Source: Chloroflexota bacterium | GTDB lineage: Bacteria > Chloroflexota > Limnocylindria > Limnocylindrales > CSP1-4 | DNA length: 50,855 nucleotides | Assembly: GCA_017881915.1 (NCBI GenBank) | Contig: JADGQK010000010.1 | Span: 1 to 50,855, forward strand | Direction: 5' to 3' | Shown: piece by piece, positions 16,497 through 25,400 of the stretch | Numbering within the stretch: the first letter of the stretch is position 1 | Layout: the number at the start of each line of letters is the position of its first letter | Made by a program: the position numbers and the translations under genes | The notes under the pieces: model-generated | Seen by the model: only the letters and a program-made list of their open reading frames with translations | What the model was told of the DNA's origin: nothing | Databases searched by the model: none

Positions 16497-16934
16497 GTGC
16501 GCCGATACGAACTGATGCTCGTCCTCCGACCGGACCTGGCCGACGACAAGAGTCAGGCCCTGGTTGATCGAATCACCCGCCAGATCACGACCGGCGGCGG
16601 CCAGATCGTCAAGGTCGCCCCGTGGGGGCGGCGTCGGCTGGCCTATCCGATCGACCGCCATCGCGAGGGTTCGTACCACATCATTCATTTCGAAGCCCCG
16701 GCCGACTCGATCGTCGAGCTCGAGCGCAGCCTGCTCATCACCGAGGAATCGCTGCGCCACCTCATCACCCGCGTCGAGCGTCCGATCAAGGCTTCTCGTC
16801 GCTCCGATTCGCCCGATTCGCTGGGTGAGGACGAGGATCACCTGCTGCCGGGCGAGGACGAGGAGTACGACGAGCCGCGGGGGGAGCTGATCGACGAATC
16901 GGAGAGCGAAGCCGCTCCCGCTGCGATCGACTGA
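16497..16934 (+). CDS. rpsF: 30S ribosomal protein S6
   Basis: The protein binds the central domain of 16S rRNA with S18. The S6 fold is evident from MRRYELMLVLRPDLADDKSQ, KVAPWGRRRLAYPIDRHREG and YHIIHFEAPADSIVELERSL. A ~45-residue acidic C-terminal tail (GEDEDHLLPGEDEEYDEPRG) extends beyond the usual ~95 residues. It starts at GTG 16497, ten bases after AAGGAG. An ATG at 16489 lies four bases from that sequence and opens an out-of-frame eight-codon ORF that overlaps the true start. It is the first gene of rpsF-ssb-rpsR. Confidence 0.95.
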   Translation: MRRYELMLVLRPDLADDKSQALVDRITRQITTGGGQIVKVAPWGRRRLAYPIDRHREGSYHIIHFEAPADSIVELERSLLITEESLRHLITRVERPIKASRRSDSPDSLGEDEDHLLPGEDEEYDEPRGELIDESESEAAPAAID

Positions 16935-16953
16935 GTAGCCGGAGGACCGCGTC

Positions 16954-17430
16954 GTGTCGCTCAACAAGGCGATGATCATCGGCAATCTCGGCCGTGATCC
17001 CGAGATGCGCTACACCCCTGGCGGCCAGGCGGTCACCCAGTTCACGGTGGCCGTCAATCGCAACTACAAGGGCCAGAACGGGGAGTGGCAGGAAGAGACC
17101 GAATGGTTCCGCGTCGTCGTCTGGGGCCAGCAGGCCGAGCGTGCCGCGGAGTACCTGCGCAAGGGCAACAAGGTCTACATCGAGGGTCGGCTGCAGACCC
17201 GCCAGTGGGAAGACAAGGACGGCCAGAAGCGCTACACGACCGAGCTGGTGGCCAACCAGGTGACCAACCTCGAGCGCCGCAACCGCGATGAAGATGGCGA
17301 TCCGGGTCCCGTGGCGGGGGCAGCCCCGGGTGGCGCCGCCCGACCCGCCCGGCCGGTCCGCGCCGATGAACCGGGCGTTGCCGCCGGCGACAAGCTTGAC
17401 GAAGGCAACTTCGACGACCTTCCGTTCTAG
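16954..17430 (+). CDS. ssb: Single-stranded DNA-binding protein
   Basis: SSB coats single-stranded DNA during replication and repair. The OB fold is at residues 1-110 (MSLNKAMIIGNLGRDPEMRY, EETEWFRVVVWGQQAERAAE, LRKGNKVYIEGRLQTRQWED). A Gly/Pro/Ala linker leads to the acidic tip FDDLPF, the conserved C-terminal hook for partner proteins. The start is GTG at 16954 with GGAGG-like bases upstream. It is placed between rpsF and rpsR as in most bacteria. Confidence 0.96.
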   Translation: MSLNKAMIIGNLGRDPEMRYTPGGQAVTQFTVAVNRNYKGQNGEWQEETEWFRVVVWGQQAERAAEYLRKGNKVYIEGRLQTRQWEDKDGQKRYTTELVANQVTNLERRNRDEDGDPGPVAGAAPGGAARPARPVRADEPGVAAGDKLDEGNFDDLPF

Positions 17431-17491
17431 GCGGTCGAACCTGCCTCGCCGCCAGCACCACTGACCACATCACCGGGAGACCAGACCACCG

Positions 17492-17764
17492 ATGCCCCCA
17501 ATCCAGAGCAAATCGAAGAAGCGTGACGATTACTACCGCGACCGCCGCCGCCGCAAGGTCTGCGCGTTCTGTGCCGACAAGACCGTCCTGATCGACTACA
17601 AGGAGGTCAACCGCCTCCGTCGCTACCTGTCCGAGCGGGCCAAGATCGAGCCCCGCCGTAAGACGGGGACCTGCGCCGGCCACCAGCGCGAGCTGTCCGT
17701 TGCGCTCAAGCGCGCCCGCCACGTCGCCCTGCTGCCGTACGCCCCCCAGCACCTGCGCCCCTGA
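17492..17764 (+). CDS. rpsR: 30S ribosomal protein S18
   Basis: S18 pairs with S6 on the small-subunit platform. The 90-residue sequence has the family core [40 protein letters not shown] and [24 protein letters not shown] and GTC retain cysteines that in some S18 proteins bind zinc. The usual downstream rplI is absent; a CaCA exchanger follows after 27 bases instead. Confidence 0.96.
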   Translation: MPPIQSKSKKRDDYYRDRRRRKVCAFCADKTVLIDYKEVNRLRRYLSERAKIEPRRKTGTCAGHQRELSVALKRARHVALLPYAPQHLRP

Positions 17765-17776
17765 CGCCCTGAGCAT

Positions 17777-17796
17777 GTCATCGGTGTACCGATGAC
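17777..17796 (+). promoter_or_regulatory. Inverted repeat enclosing the start codon of the second CaCA gene
   Basis: GTCATCGGTGTACCGATGAC has 9-bp complementary arms, forming an 8-bp stem with a TGTA loop in RNA. The ATG at 17792 is inside the 3' arm and no Shine-Dalgarno sequence precedes it, so the fold would hide the start site. Confidence 0.45.
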
Positions 17797-18844
17797 GATC
17801 CTGCTCCTACTCGGCGCGTTCGCGGTCATCCTGGTTGGGGCCGAGCTCTTCACCAACGCGGTCGAGTGGCTGGGTCACCAGCTCGGCCTGGCCGAGGGTG
17901 CCGTCGGTTCCGTCCTTGCGGCGGTCGGGACGGCCCTGCCCGAGACGATGATCCCGCTTGTCGCGATCGTCTTCGGGGCAGGCAGCCGATCGGATGCGGT
18001 TGGAATCGGGGCGATCCTGGGCGCCCCGTTCATGCTGGCGACCCTGGCCATGTTCGTGACGGGCCTGGCCGTGATCGTCCGGGTAAGACGGCCGGAAGGT
18101 CGAGCGCAACTCGCGATCGACCCGCTCATCCTGGGCCATGACATTCGCGTCTTCGGGCTGACCTACGGCTTCGCGATCAGTGTCGCCTTCCTACCGGCCG
18201 ACCTGGCCCTCCCGCGCTGGCTGGCGGCCATTGTCCTGATCGGCGCCTACGGCTGGTACGTTCGTGGTCACCTCCGGGTTGAGGCCGGCGAAGCGCCGGC
18301 TGATCTGGCTCCGCTCCGTCTCGGGCGCTTCGATCGGGTCGGTTCAGCCGCACTGGCTGCCCCGCGGCGCAGGATCGTGGTCATCCAGCTCGGCGTCGCC
18401 CTGGCCGCCATCATCGGCGGAGCCGTGGTCTTCGTCAGCGCGGTCGAGACGCTGGCCCGCTCGATCGGGTTGGACGAGACGCTGCTCAGCCTGGTCATCG
18501 CCCCGATCGCGACAGAACTGCCCGAGAAGCTCAACAGCGTGATCTGGATCCGGCGTGGCAAGGACACCCTGGCCCTCGGCAATATCACCGGGGCGATGGT
18601 CTTCCAGGCAGCGATTCCAACCTCGATCGCCCTCGTCTTCGCCTCGAGCCAGTGGTCGATTGGCGCTGGGTCCTGGGTCGCCTTCGCGTCGGCCGGGGTC
18701 GCCCTCGCCTCGACGGCGCTCATCTTTATCCCGATGATCCGGACCGGCCGGCTTCACGGCCAGAGGATGCTGGTCGGCGGCGCCCTGTACCTCGTGCAGC
18801 TCGGGCTGGTGGTCGCCAGCCTGTCCGGCGCGATCGCCGCGTAG
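17792..18844 (+). CDS. Sodium/calcium exchanger family (CaCA) membrane protein
   Basis: The 350-residue polytopic protein carries both alpha repeats with the acidic residues intact: AAVGTALPETMIPLVAIVFG with GIGAILGAPFMLATLAMFVT, and IAPIATELPEKLNSVIWIRR with ALGNITGAMVFQAAIPTSIA. It should exchange Ca2+ or a related cation for Na+ or H+ across the membrane. The cytoplasmic loop between the halves is rich in Ala and Arg. It follows rpsR closely, but its start codon is inside an inverted repeat, so its translation may be controlled separately. It is clearly divergent from the paralogue at 2494. Confidence 0.88.
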   Translation: MTILLLLGAFAVILVGAELFTNAVEWLGHQLGLAEGAVGSVLAAVGTALPETMIPLVAIVFGAGSRSDAVGIGAILGAPFMLATLAMFVTGLAVIVRVRRPEGRAQLAIDPLILGHDIRVFGLTYGFAISVAFLPADLALPRWLAAIVLIGAYGWYVRGHLRVEAGEAPADLAPLRLGRFDRVGSAALAAPRRRIVVIQLGVALAAIIGGAVVFVSAVETLARSIGLDETLLSLVIAPIATELPEKLNSVIWIRRGKDTLALGNITGAMVFQAAIPTSIALVFASSQWSIGAGSWVAFASAGVALASTALIFIPMIRTGRLHGQRMLVGGALYLVQLGLVVASLSGAIAA

Positions 18845-18907
18845 CCGAGGGCCCGGGGCGCCCATCAGCCCGAGCGCGGGCTACAGCAGCGGAACGTCCG
18901 GTGGGTC

Positions 18908-18934
18908 GGCGCTGTCGAAATTGACAAGAGCGCC
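18908..18934 (+). terminator. Stem-loop after the second CaCA gene, terminator-like
   Basis: GGCGCT and AGCGCC form a stem with an inner GTC/GAC pairing and a short bulge, followed by GTTTGG. The T tract is weak, so this may be a stem-loop only. A perfect TTGACA is embedded at 18921 without a well-spaced -10. Confidence 0.3.
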
Positions 18935-19145
18935 GTTTGGTGACGCTTATGGTCGATCGCGACGATGGAATGCGGTCGACGGCCTCGGCTCCGCGCGGAT
19001 TCGTGCACGGAGGCGCTCGGCCAGACCTCGATCGAGCCCGAAGACCACCCAACTTCGACCATAACGTGCGCTGGGGCGCGCGTTTGGCAAGAACCCGCAG
19101 GGTGGGTCGGGGTGGGGTCCGTGCCGGGTCCTGGGACGCGCCGGG

Positions 19146-19337
19146 GTGCCCACAGAACATCAAGACGCCGGTCTTGGATCCCGGCAAGCTCCGTGGCCGC
19201 CGCCACCGCTCGAGTTTCGTCCCGGCGTGAGCGTGGCGCGGCACGAATCCGCGCAGCCAAGGCTGAGGTGAACCTCCTGAGGCACCAGCAATGGCGGGTT
19301 TCGGTCCGTCGATGGTGTTTTGATGTTCTGTGTGCAC
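19146..19337. repeat. Dispersed inverted-repeat element, copy A (192 bp)
   Basis: The element begins GTGCCCACAGAACATCAAGA and ends with its near complement; 21 of 24 terminal bases pair. It is homologous to copy B at 35280: the left ends match at 21 of 24 bases, and a central segment at offset 74-101 matches at about 20 of 28 bases. The centre (19215-19247) can itself fold as a hairpin (TTTCGTCCCGGCGTG against CGTGGCGCGGCACGAA). Reading frames through it have no recognisable domain. It fills most of the gap between the CaCA gene and ilvE. The rest of that gap, 18845-19145 and 19338-19474, shows nothing else I can name. Confidence 0.7.
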
Positions 19338-19474
19338 ATCCGGGCGAATCTCGGCTCGGGCCCACGTCGGAACCCGCGCCCGGCGGAACGGCCCCACCAC
19401 GGAACCCCGGCCCAGCGCGGAACGCCGGGGGCCCGGGCGCACGAGCCAACGGGGGAGGGGCCACGGGCCGCTGG

Positions 19475-19480
19475 TATGAT
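19475..19480 (+). promoter_or_regulatory. Extended -10 promoter of ilvE
   Basis: TGGTATGAT matches an extended -10 element. Transcription would begin near 19487, giving either a leaderless message from ATG 19489 or a ~50-base leader to the ATG at 19537, which has AGGAG. Confidence 0.45.
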
Positions 19481-19536
19481 CTGGGCTCATGGTTCGCGCG
19501 CCGCCGTCGCGGCGCCAGGCACAGGAGTTCCCGCCG

Positions 19537-20538
19537 ATGCTGACCGACAAACCCAGCGAGACCAGGACGGCGGGCGCTGCCCCCTCGCTCAGTCCCGTCC
19601 CTGACGCCCCGGCGCCGTTCGACCTCGAGTCGCTGACCTGCTATTTCCAGGGTGGCTACGTGCCGATGCGCGACGCGAAGGTCAGCATCATGACCCACGC
19701 ATTCATGTACGGAACTGCAGTCTTCGAGGGGATCCGGGCGTACTGGAACAAAGAACAGGGCCAACTCTATGGCCTCTTCCTGCGTGAGCACGTCGAGCGG
19801 ATCCGGCACTCCTGCCGGATCATGATGATGGAGCCGGTGCCGCCGGTCGACGAGCTCGTCGCGATCATCACCGAGGTGATCCGCCGGAACCACTTCCGCG
19901 AGGACGTCTACATCCGGCCCTCGTTTTACAAGTCGACCAAGGCGATCGGCGTCCGCCTGCACCACCTCGACCACGACCTGTGCGTGGTCGCCTTACCCTT
20001 CGGCGACTACATCGAGACCGAGAAGGGGGTCCGGGTGATGACCTCGTCCTGGCGGCGCAATGCCGACGAGGCGCTGCCCGCCCGGGGCAAGATCACCGGC
20101 GGCTACGTCAACATGGCCTTCCAGAAATCGGAGGCCGAGATGAACGGCTTCGACGAGGCGATCGTCCTGACCGCAGCCGGCCATGCCTCGGAGGCCTCGG
20201 CGGCGAACCTGTTCGTCGTTCGGGACGGCGTCGTGCTCACGCCGCCGGTCTACGACGACATCCTCGAAGGGATCACCCGCACAGCGATGATCGAGCTATG
20301 TCGGGCCGAGGGCCTGCCGGTCGAGGTCCGTTCGGTCGATCGATCGGAGCTCTACATCGCCGACGAGATCTTCCTGTGCGGGACCGGCGTCCAGGTCTCG
20401 CCAGTGATCGAGGTCGACCACCGGGCAGTTGGCTCGGGCGAGGTCGGACCGATCGGCCGGGCAATCTCCGCCCGCTACTTCGACGCGGTCCGGGGCCGGC
20501 TGCCCGAGTACGGTCACTGGTTGACCCCGATCACCTGA
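19537..20538 (+). CDS. ilvE: Branched-chain amino acid aminotransferase
   Basis: The enzyme uses pyridoxal phosphate to interconvert Ile, Leu and Val with their 2-oxo acids. Fold-type IV motifs are present: YFQGGYVPMRDAKVSIMTHA and FMYGTAVFEGIRAYW, RPSFYKSTKAIGV, ARGKITGGYVNMAF with the probable Schiff-base lysine, and TAAGHASEASAANLFVVRDG with the cofactor-binding glutamate. The ATG at 19537 has AGGAG nine bases upstream; the ORF-track ATG at 19489 lies eight bases after the -10 box and could start a leaderless form with 16 more residues. It stands alone and converges on the LCP gene. Confidence 0.95.
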   Translation: MLTDKPSETRTAGAAPSLSPVPDAPAPFDLESLTCYFQGGYVPMRDAKVSIMTHAFMYGTAVFEGIRAYWNKEQGQLYGLFLREHVERIRHSCRIMMMEPVPPVDELVAIITEVIRRNHFREDVYIRPSFYKSTKAIGVRLHHLDHDLCVVALPFGDYIETEKGVRVMTSSWRRNADEALPARGKITGGYVNMAFQKSEAEMNGFDEAIVLTAAGHASEASAANLFVVRDGVVLTPPVYDDILEGITRTAMIELCRAEGLPVEVRSVDRSELYIADEIFLCGTGVQVSPVIEVDHRAVGSGEVGPIGRAISARYFDAVRGRLPEYGHWLTPIT

Positions 20539-20547
20539 ACAGGGCGC

Positions 20548-20567
20548 CGGCGCGGGACCAGGCGCCG
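20548..20567. terminator. Possible bidirectional stem-loop between ilvE and the LCP gene
   Basis: CGGCGC and GCGCCG flank an eight-base loop in the 37-bp space between two convergent genes. There is no T tract on either strand, so termination is only inferred from position. Confidence 0.25.
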
Positions 20568-20575
20568 AGCCGGCC

Positions 20576-22357
20576 TCAGGGCCCCGGGGGCGGGGTGAGG
20601 GTAGGCGTGGATCTTCCGGTCGTCACGATGATGTCAGCCGTGACGTTCGGATCGTCGACCAGTTGCGCCTGCACGCCGAACACCTTCTGGAGGAGGGCAA
20701 CCGTGGCCGGCAGGGAGGTCTCCCGGCCGTTGTAGACCTTGATCACGGTGGTCGCCGGTGTCGCGGGCGGCCGCTGCGTCTGGGCCACTGCCGCCAGGCC
20801 CTCGTATTCGAGGAAGGCCACCAGCGAGTTGGCCTGGCCCGACTTGCCCGAGCCATTGACGACCCAGATCGTGCCGTCTTCGACCGCGACCGCGTCGCGC
20901 AGGGCCTCGAGCTTGGGATCGATCTTGAACGCATTGAGGACCGTGCTCCGGATCAGCGCGACGTTCGGAAAGAGGTTTGAACTGATCGGGTAGTTCTGGC
21001 TTTCAAAGCGCGGCGGCGAGAAGACGTACGAGCGAATGTTCGAGGTATTGACCTGGCTCGAGAGCTGGATCAGGGCCGGCAGCTGGTCGACCGGGATGTC
21101 CGTCTTGAACGACGTCTTGAGCGTGCTGAGCAGGGCCTGCAGGTTGTTGAGCACCGCCTGCGGGCTGGTCTGCTCGCGGATCGAGAGGATCATCCGCTGC
21201 TGGCGCGAGGCACGGTCGAAGTCATTCGAACCATGGCGCGACCGGGCGTAGATGAGGGCTTGAGCGCCGGTCATGTGCTGGACGCCTGCCGGGATGTAGA
21301 CCCGCAGGTCGGTCCCGTTGTCGCCCGGATACTTGTCATCGACGACCGGGTTCTGGACGTCGATTGTCACCCCGCCGAGGGTGTCCACGACCTGCCGGAA
21401 GCCCTGGAAGTTGACCATCACGTAGTACTGGATGTTGAGGTGGTAGAGCGTGCCCAGGGTCTCCTTCAGGGCGTTGAATCCGCGCGCGTTGCCAGTGCCG
21501 GGAAAGGCGTCGGGACGGTTCCGGGCGTTCAACCAGAGGCTGTTGATCTTGCCCTGGTAGACAGACCCGAAGACGCCCTGCGCAGACGCCGGCAGGGGCA
21601 CGTTGACCGTGTCGCGGGGCAGGCTGAACATCGCCACGTTCTTGGTCACCGGATCGATCGAGACGACGATCATCGTGTCCGTGTTGAAGGTTGTGTCGCC
21701 CTGGCGCTGGTCGACCCCCAGGAGCAGGATGTTCAGGCGCTCGGTATGGTTCCAGGCGGGCACCGGCGACGTCGAGGGGAGAGTCGTACCGACCGGCGGG
21801 AGCGACAGGGTGGGGGTCGGCGAGTCGGTGCTGGCCGGTCCATCGCTCGGGTTGGGCGAGCCGATGGGCGACGCGTCGCAGTTGGCGTCCTGGATGCAGC
21901 TGACGATGTCCTGGGCTGCCCCGCCGTACTTGGCCACAACGGCGTGGGTGCCGGCGATGACCAGGCAGACGGCGGCCAGGCCGGCCAGCGAGATCGGGTT
22001 GAGCCGGACCGTCTGGCGGCCCAGGCGACCGTCGCCGGAGGCCTGGGCGTTGACGAAGGCAACGACCCGGTAGGCGTCGATCGCGGCAATCGCCCGGTAG
22101 ACGAGCGCGACCAGGTTGCCGGCAAGGATCAGCCCCAGGTTTGCCACGACAAGGATCGCCGAGCCGATCGCGCCCATCTTGAGGAAGACCCCAAACAGCA
22201 GGGCGAGCAGCAGCAGGGCCGGCGCAGCGAAGCCGATCGCCCGGGTCCAGGCGTGCGCGTAGGCGTGTCCCAGGCCGGGAAAGAGCAGGGACAGGAACGC
22301 TGCCCCGAAGGCCGATTGCTGGCGCGGACGCGGTCGCGCTTCCTCCGGGGGCTGCAT
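20576..22357 (-). CDS. LytR-CpsA-Psr (LCP) family cell-wall ligase with N-terminal membrane module and LytR_C domain
   Basis: LCP proteins transfer undecaprenyl-linked polymers onto peptidoglycan outside the membrane. From ATG 22357 the first ~150 residues hold four or so membrane segments (FGAAFLSLLFPGLGHAYAHA, ALLLLALLFGVFLKMG and others). A Pro/Ser/Thr linker precedes the LCP core: LNILLLGVDQRQGDTTFNTD, MFSLPRDTVNVPLP, VNFQGFRQVVDTLGGVTIDV and HMTGAQALIYARSRHGSNDF with the conserved arginines. The C-terminal ~100 residues (IWVVNGSGKSGQANSLVAFL) are a LytR_C domain. The multi-span N-terminus is unusual, since many LCP proteins have one span. Confidence 0.92.
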   Translation of the reverse strand: MQPPEEARPRPRQQSAFGAAFLSLLFPGLGHAYAHAWTRAIGFAAPALLLLALLFGVFLKMGAIGSAILVVANLGLILAGNLVALVYRAIAAIDAYRVVAFVNAQASGDGRLGRQTVRLNPISLAGLAAVCLVIAGTHAVVAKYGGAAQDIVSCIQDANCDASPIGSPNPSDGPASTDSPTPTLSLPPVGTTLPSTSPVPAWNHTERLNILLLGVDQRQGDTTFNTDTMIVVSIDPVTKNVAMFSLPRDTVNVPLPASAQGVFGSVYQGKINSLWLNARNRPDAFPGTGNARGFNALKETLGTLYHLNIQYYVMVNFQGFRQVVDTLGGVTIDVQNPVVDDKYPGDNGTDLRVYIPAGVQHMTGAQALIYARSRHGSNDFDRASRQQRMILSIREQTSPQAVLNNLQALLSTLKTSFKTDIPVDQLPALIQLSSQVNTSNIRSYVFSPPRFESQNYPISSNLFPNVALIRSTVLNAFKIDPKLEALRDAVAVEDGTIWVVNGSGKSGQANSLVAFLEYEGLAAVAQTQRPPATPATTVIKVYNGRETSLPATVALLQKVFGVQAQLVDDPNVTADIIVTTGRSTPTLTPPPGP

Positions 22358-22364
22358 CGCGGGT

Positions 22365-22370
22365 AGGATA
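22365..22370 (-). promoter_or_regulatory. Candidate -10 box, leaderless, LCP gene
   Basis: On the minus strand TATCCT is followed by seven bases and the ATG at 22357, with no Shine-Dalgarno sequence. Confidence 0.4.
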
Positions 22371-22454
22371 CTCGGACCTCCACTTGTCCGCCGTCCGGGG
22401 TTCAGCCGTCGGTGTCCGGCGAGGGCGAGGTTCCAGACGATCAACCGAGGTCCG

Positions 22455-25400
22455 ATGTTTCGACCCGTCAGCGCCAAGCCCGATCTCATCGGTGCCGAGC
22501 ACGAGATGCTCGCCCGATGGCGTGACCGGCAGACGTTCGCGCGCCTCCGCGCCCAGAACGCCAGAGGTCCGCACTGGAGCTTCCTCGACGGACCGATCAC
22601 GGCCAACAACCCGATGGGCGTCCACCACGCCTGGGGGCGGACGTACAAGGACATCTTCCAGCGCTTCCGGGCGATGCTCGGCTTTGATCAGCGCTTCCAG
22701 AACGGCTTCGATTGCCAGGGATTGTGGGTCGAGGTCAACGTCGAGCGGGACCTGGGCCTGGCCAACAAACGTGACATCGAGGCCTACGGGATCGCCGAGT
22801 TCGTGAGCCTGTGCAAGCAGCGGGTCCTGACCTTCGCCGCTCGCCAGACCGAGCAATCGATCCGGCTCGGGATGTGGATGGACTGGAACGACCCGGACGA
22901 GCTGCGCCGCCTGCGGGACCTGCTGGCGGCGGACCCGGCCACGCCGACGACGATCGAGGGACCGGCCGGTCCGGTCAGCGATTCGGTCGAGATGCTCGTC
23001 GGTCGGCTGGGCATGCCGGACCTGGGCGGCTCGTACTTCACGTTCAGCAACGAGAACAACGACCTGATCTGGGGCTTTCTGGCCGAGTGCCACCGGCGGG
23101 GCTGGCTGTACAAGGGCCACGACACGATGCCCTGGTGCACCCGCTGTGGAACGGGCATGAGCCAGCACGAGATGACCGAGGGCTATCGCGACCGGGAGGA
23201 TCCCGGGCTGACGATCAAGCTGCCCCTCGTGGACCGACAGGGTGAGGCGCTCCTCGTCTGGACGACCACGCCCTGGACACTCACCTCGAACGTCGCGGCC
23301 GCCGTCGGGCCCAACCTGCGCTACGTCCAGGTCCGCCAGGGCGACTCGACCTACTGGCTTGCTCGCGGCACCCTGAAGTCGGCCCTCGACGTGGCCGCCC
23401 ACGGACCGTTCGAAGTCCTGGGCGAGCTGACCGGTTCGGAGCTGGTCGGCTGGCGTTACGAGGGACCGTTCGACGACCTGCCGGCGGTCCGGCGGGCCTT
23501 CGCGCGAGATGGCGATCGCCCGGCCTACGAGCACCGGGTCGTGCCCTGGAGCGAAGTCGGCGAGGGCGAAGGCACCGGGATCGTCCACGTCGCGCCGGGC
23601 TGCGGAGCGGAGGACTTTGCGCTGGGCCGGGTGCTCAACCTGCCGGTCATCGCCCCGCTCGATGAGGCCGGCCTGTACCTCGACGGCTTCGGCTCGTACA
23701 CCGGCCGGGATGTCCGCGACGTGGCCGAACCGATCATCGATCACCTCCGGGGCCACCATCGGTTCTACCGGCTCGAGACGATCACCCACCGCTACCCGCA
23801 CTGCTGGCGCTGCGGAACGGCGCTCGTCTTCCGGCTCGTCGACGAGTGGTACCTGCGGATGGGCGAGGTCTACGATCGTCCGCGCAACGAGCTGAGCGAG
23901 GCCGAGATCGAGGACAGCCTGCGCTATCAGATCATGGCGGCGGTCGATGAGATCCACTGGATCCCGGGCTTCGGCTATGAGCGGGAGCTCGACTGGCTCC
24001 TGAACATGCACGACTGGATGATCTCGAAGAAGCGCTACTGGGGTCTGGCCCTGCCGATCTACGACTGCCCGGCATGCGGCCAGGTCGACGTCATCGGCGG
24101 CCGCGAGGAGCTGCGCGAGCGGGCGGTCGAGGGCTGGCCGGCATTCGAGGGCCACACGCCCCATCGTCCGTACGTCGACGCGGTCAGGATCGCCTGCTCG
24201 GGCTGCGGCGCCGTGGTCAGCCGGGTGCCCGACGTCGGCAACGTGTGGCTCGACGCCGGGATCGTCCCGTTCTCGACGCTCCACTACCGCGAGGACCCGG
24301 CCTACTGGGCGGAGTGGTTCCCGGTGGACTTCGTGACCGAGAGCTTCCCGGGCCAGTTCCGCAATTGGTTCTACGCGATGCTGGCGATGTCGACCGTGCT
24401 GCGCCGCCAGGCGCCCTACCGGACCATCTTCGGGTATGCCACGCTGCTGGCCGAGGACGGTGCCCCGATGCACAAGAGTGCCGGCAACGCGATCGAGTTC
24501 GACGAGGCCGCTGAGCGGATGGGCGTCGACGTGATGCGCTGGATGTACGCCAGCGCCCGACCCGACGACAACATCCTCTTCGGCTGGCAGGCCGCCGATG
24601 AGGCCCGACGGCGGCTGCTGATCCTGTGGAACGTGTACGCCTTCTTCGTCACGTACGCCCGCCTCGCCGGCTGGTCGCCGGCGACGAGCAAGGCCGGACC
24701 GGTTGCGGCCCGCTCCGCGCTTGATCGCTGGGTCCTCTCACGGGTGGCCGGCCTGGCCGACCGGGTCGAGGAACGGCTGCGCGACTACGACACGAACGGC
24801 GCGACCCGGCTGATCGAGGAGACCATCGACGACCTGTCGACGTGGTACCTCCGGCGGTCTCGCCGGCGCTTCTCGAGGGCCGGCGACACGAGCGATCGCG
24901 ATGCGGCCTTCGCCACGCTTCATGCCGTCCTCGTCGCCCTCGTCCGGGTGATGGCTCCGATCCTGCCGTTCATGACCGACGGGATCTACGACAACCTCGT
25001 CGCGACCGGCGACTCGGCGGCGCCCGACAGCGTCCACCTCACGACCTGGCCGGCGGCCGAGCTGGCAGGCCTTCGGGACGACGACCTGGAAGCGGCGATG
25101 GCAACGGTGCGACGGGCCGTCGATCTCGTCCGGACACTTCGTTCGGCGGCCGGTCTCAAGGTCCGCCAACCGCTCGCCCGACTGTGGTTGGCCCTGCCCG
25201 GGGGCGACCTCACCGAACGGGTGGCCCTCCTCGAACTGCTCGCCGACGAGGTCAATGTCAAGGCGGTCGAGCTGATCGGCGATGAGTCCGCGCTGGTGGA
25301 CCGGCGGGTCAAGCCGCTGCTGCCCAGGATCGGTCGGAAGTATGGCGACCGGATCCCGGCGATCATGGCCGCGGCCCGGGCGGGTGAGTTCGAGATCCGG

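Noticed and set aside
18844-19440. Near-repeat GCCGAGGGCCCGGGGCG / GCCGGGGGCCCGGGCGC flanking element A
   Set aside because: The match is short, contains a self-palindromic GGGCCC and needs a gap, so chance in GC-rich DNA is likely. It is not counted as a target duplication like that of copy B.
18865-19974. 369-residue minus-strand ORF through the intergenic repeat and ilvE
   Set aside because: Its first third is antisense ilvE and the rest reads through element A. The weak similarity with frames through element B is explained by the DNA repeat itself.
21336-24473. 1045-residue minus-strand ORF across ileS and part of the LCP gene
   Set aside because: It is a shadow frame kept open by high GC. 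Its sequence is Arg/Asp/Gly/Pro-rich without a domain, while ileS and LCP on the real frames have clear motifs.
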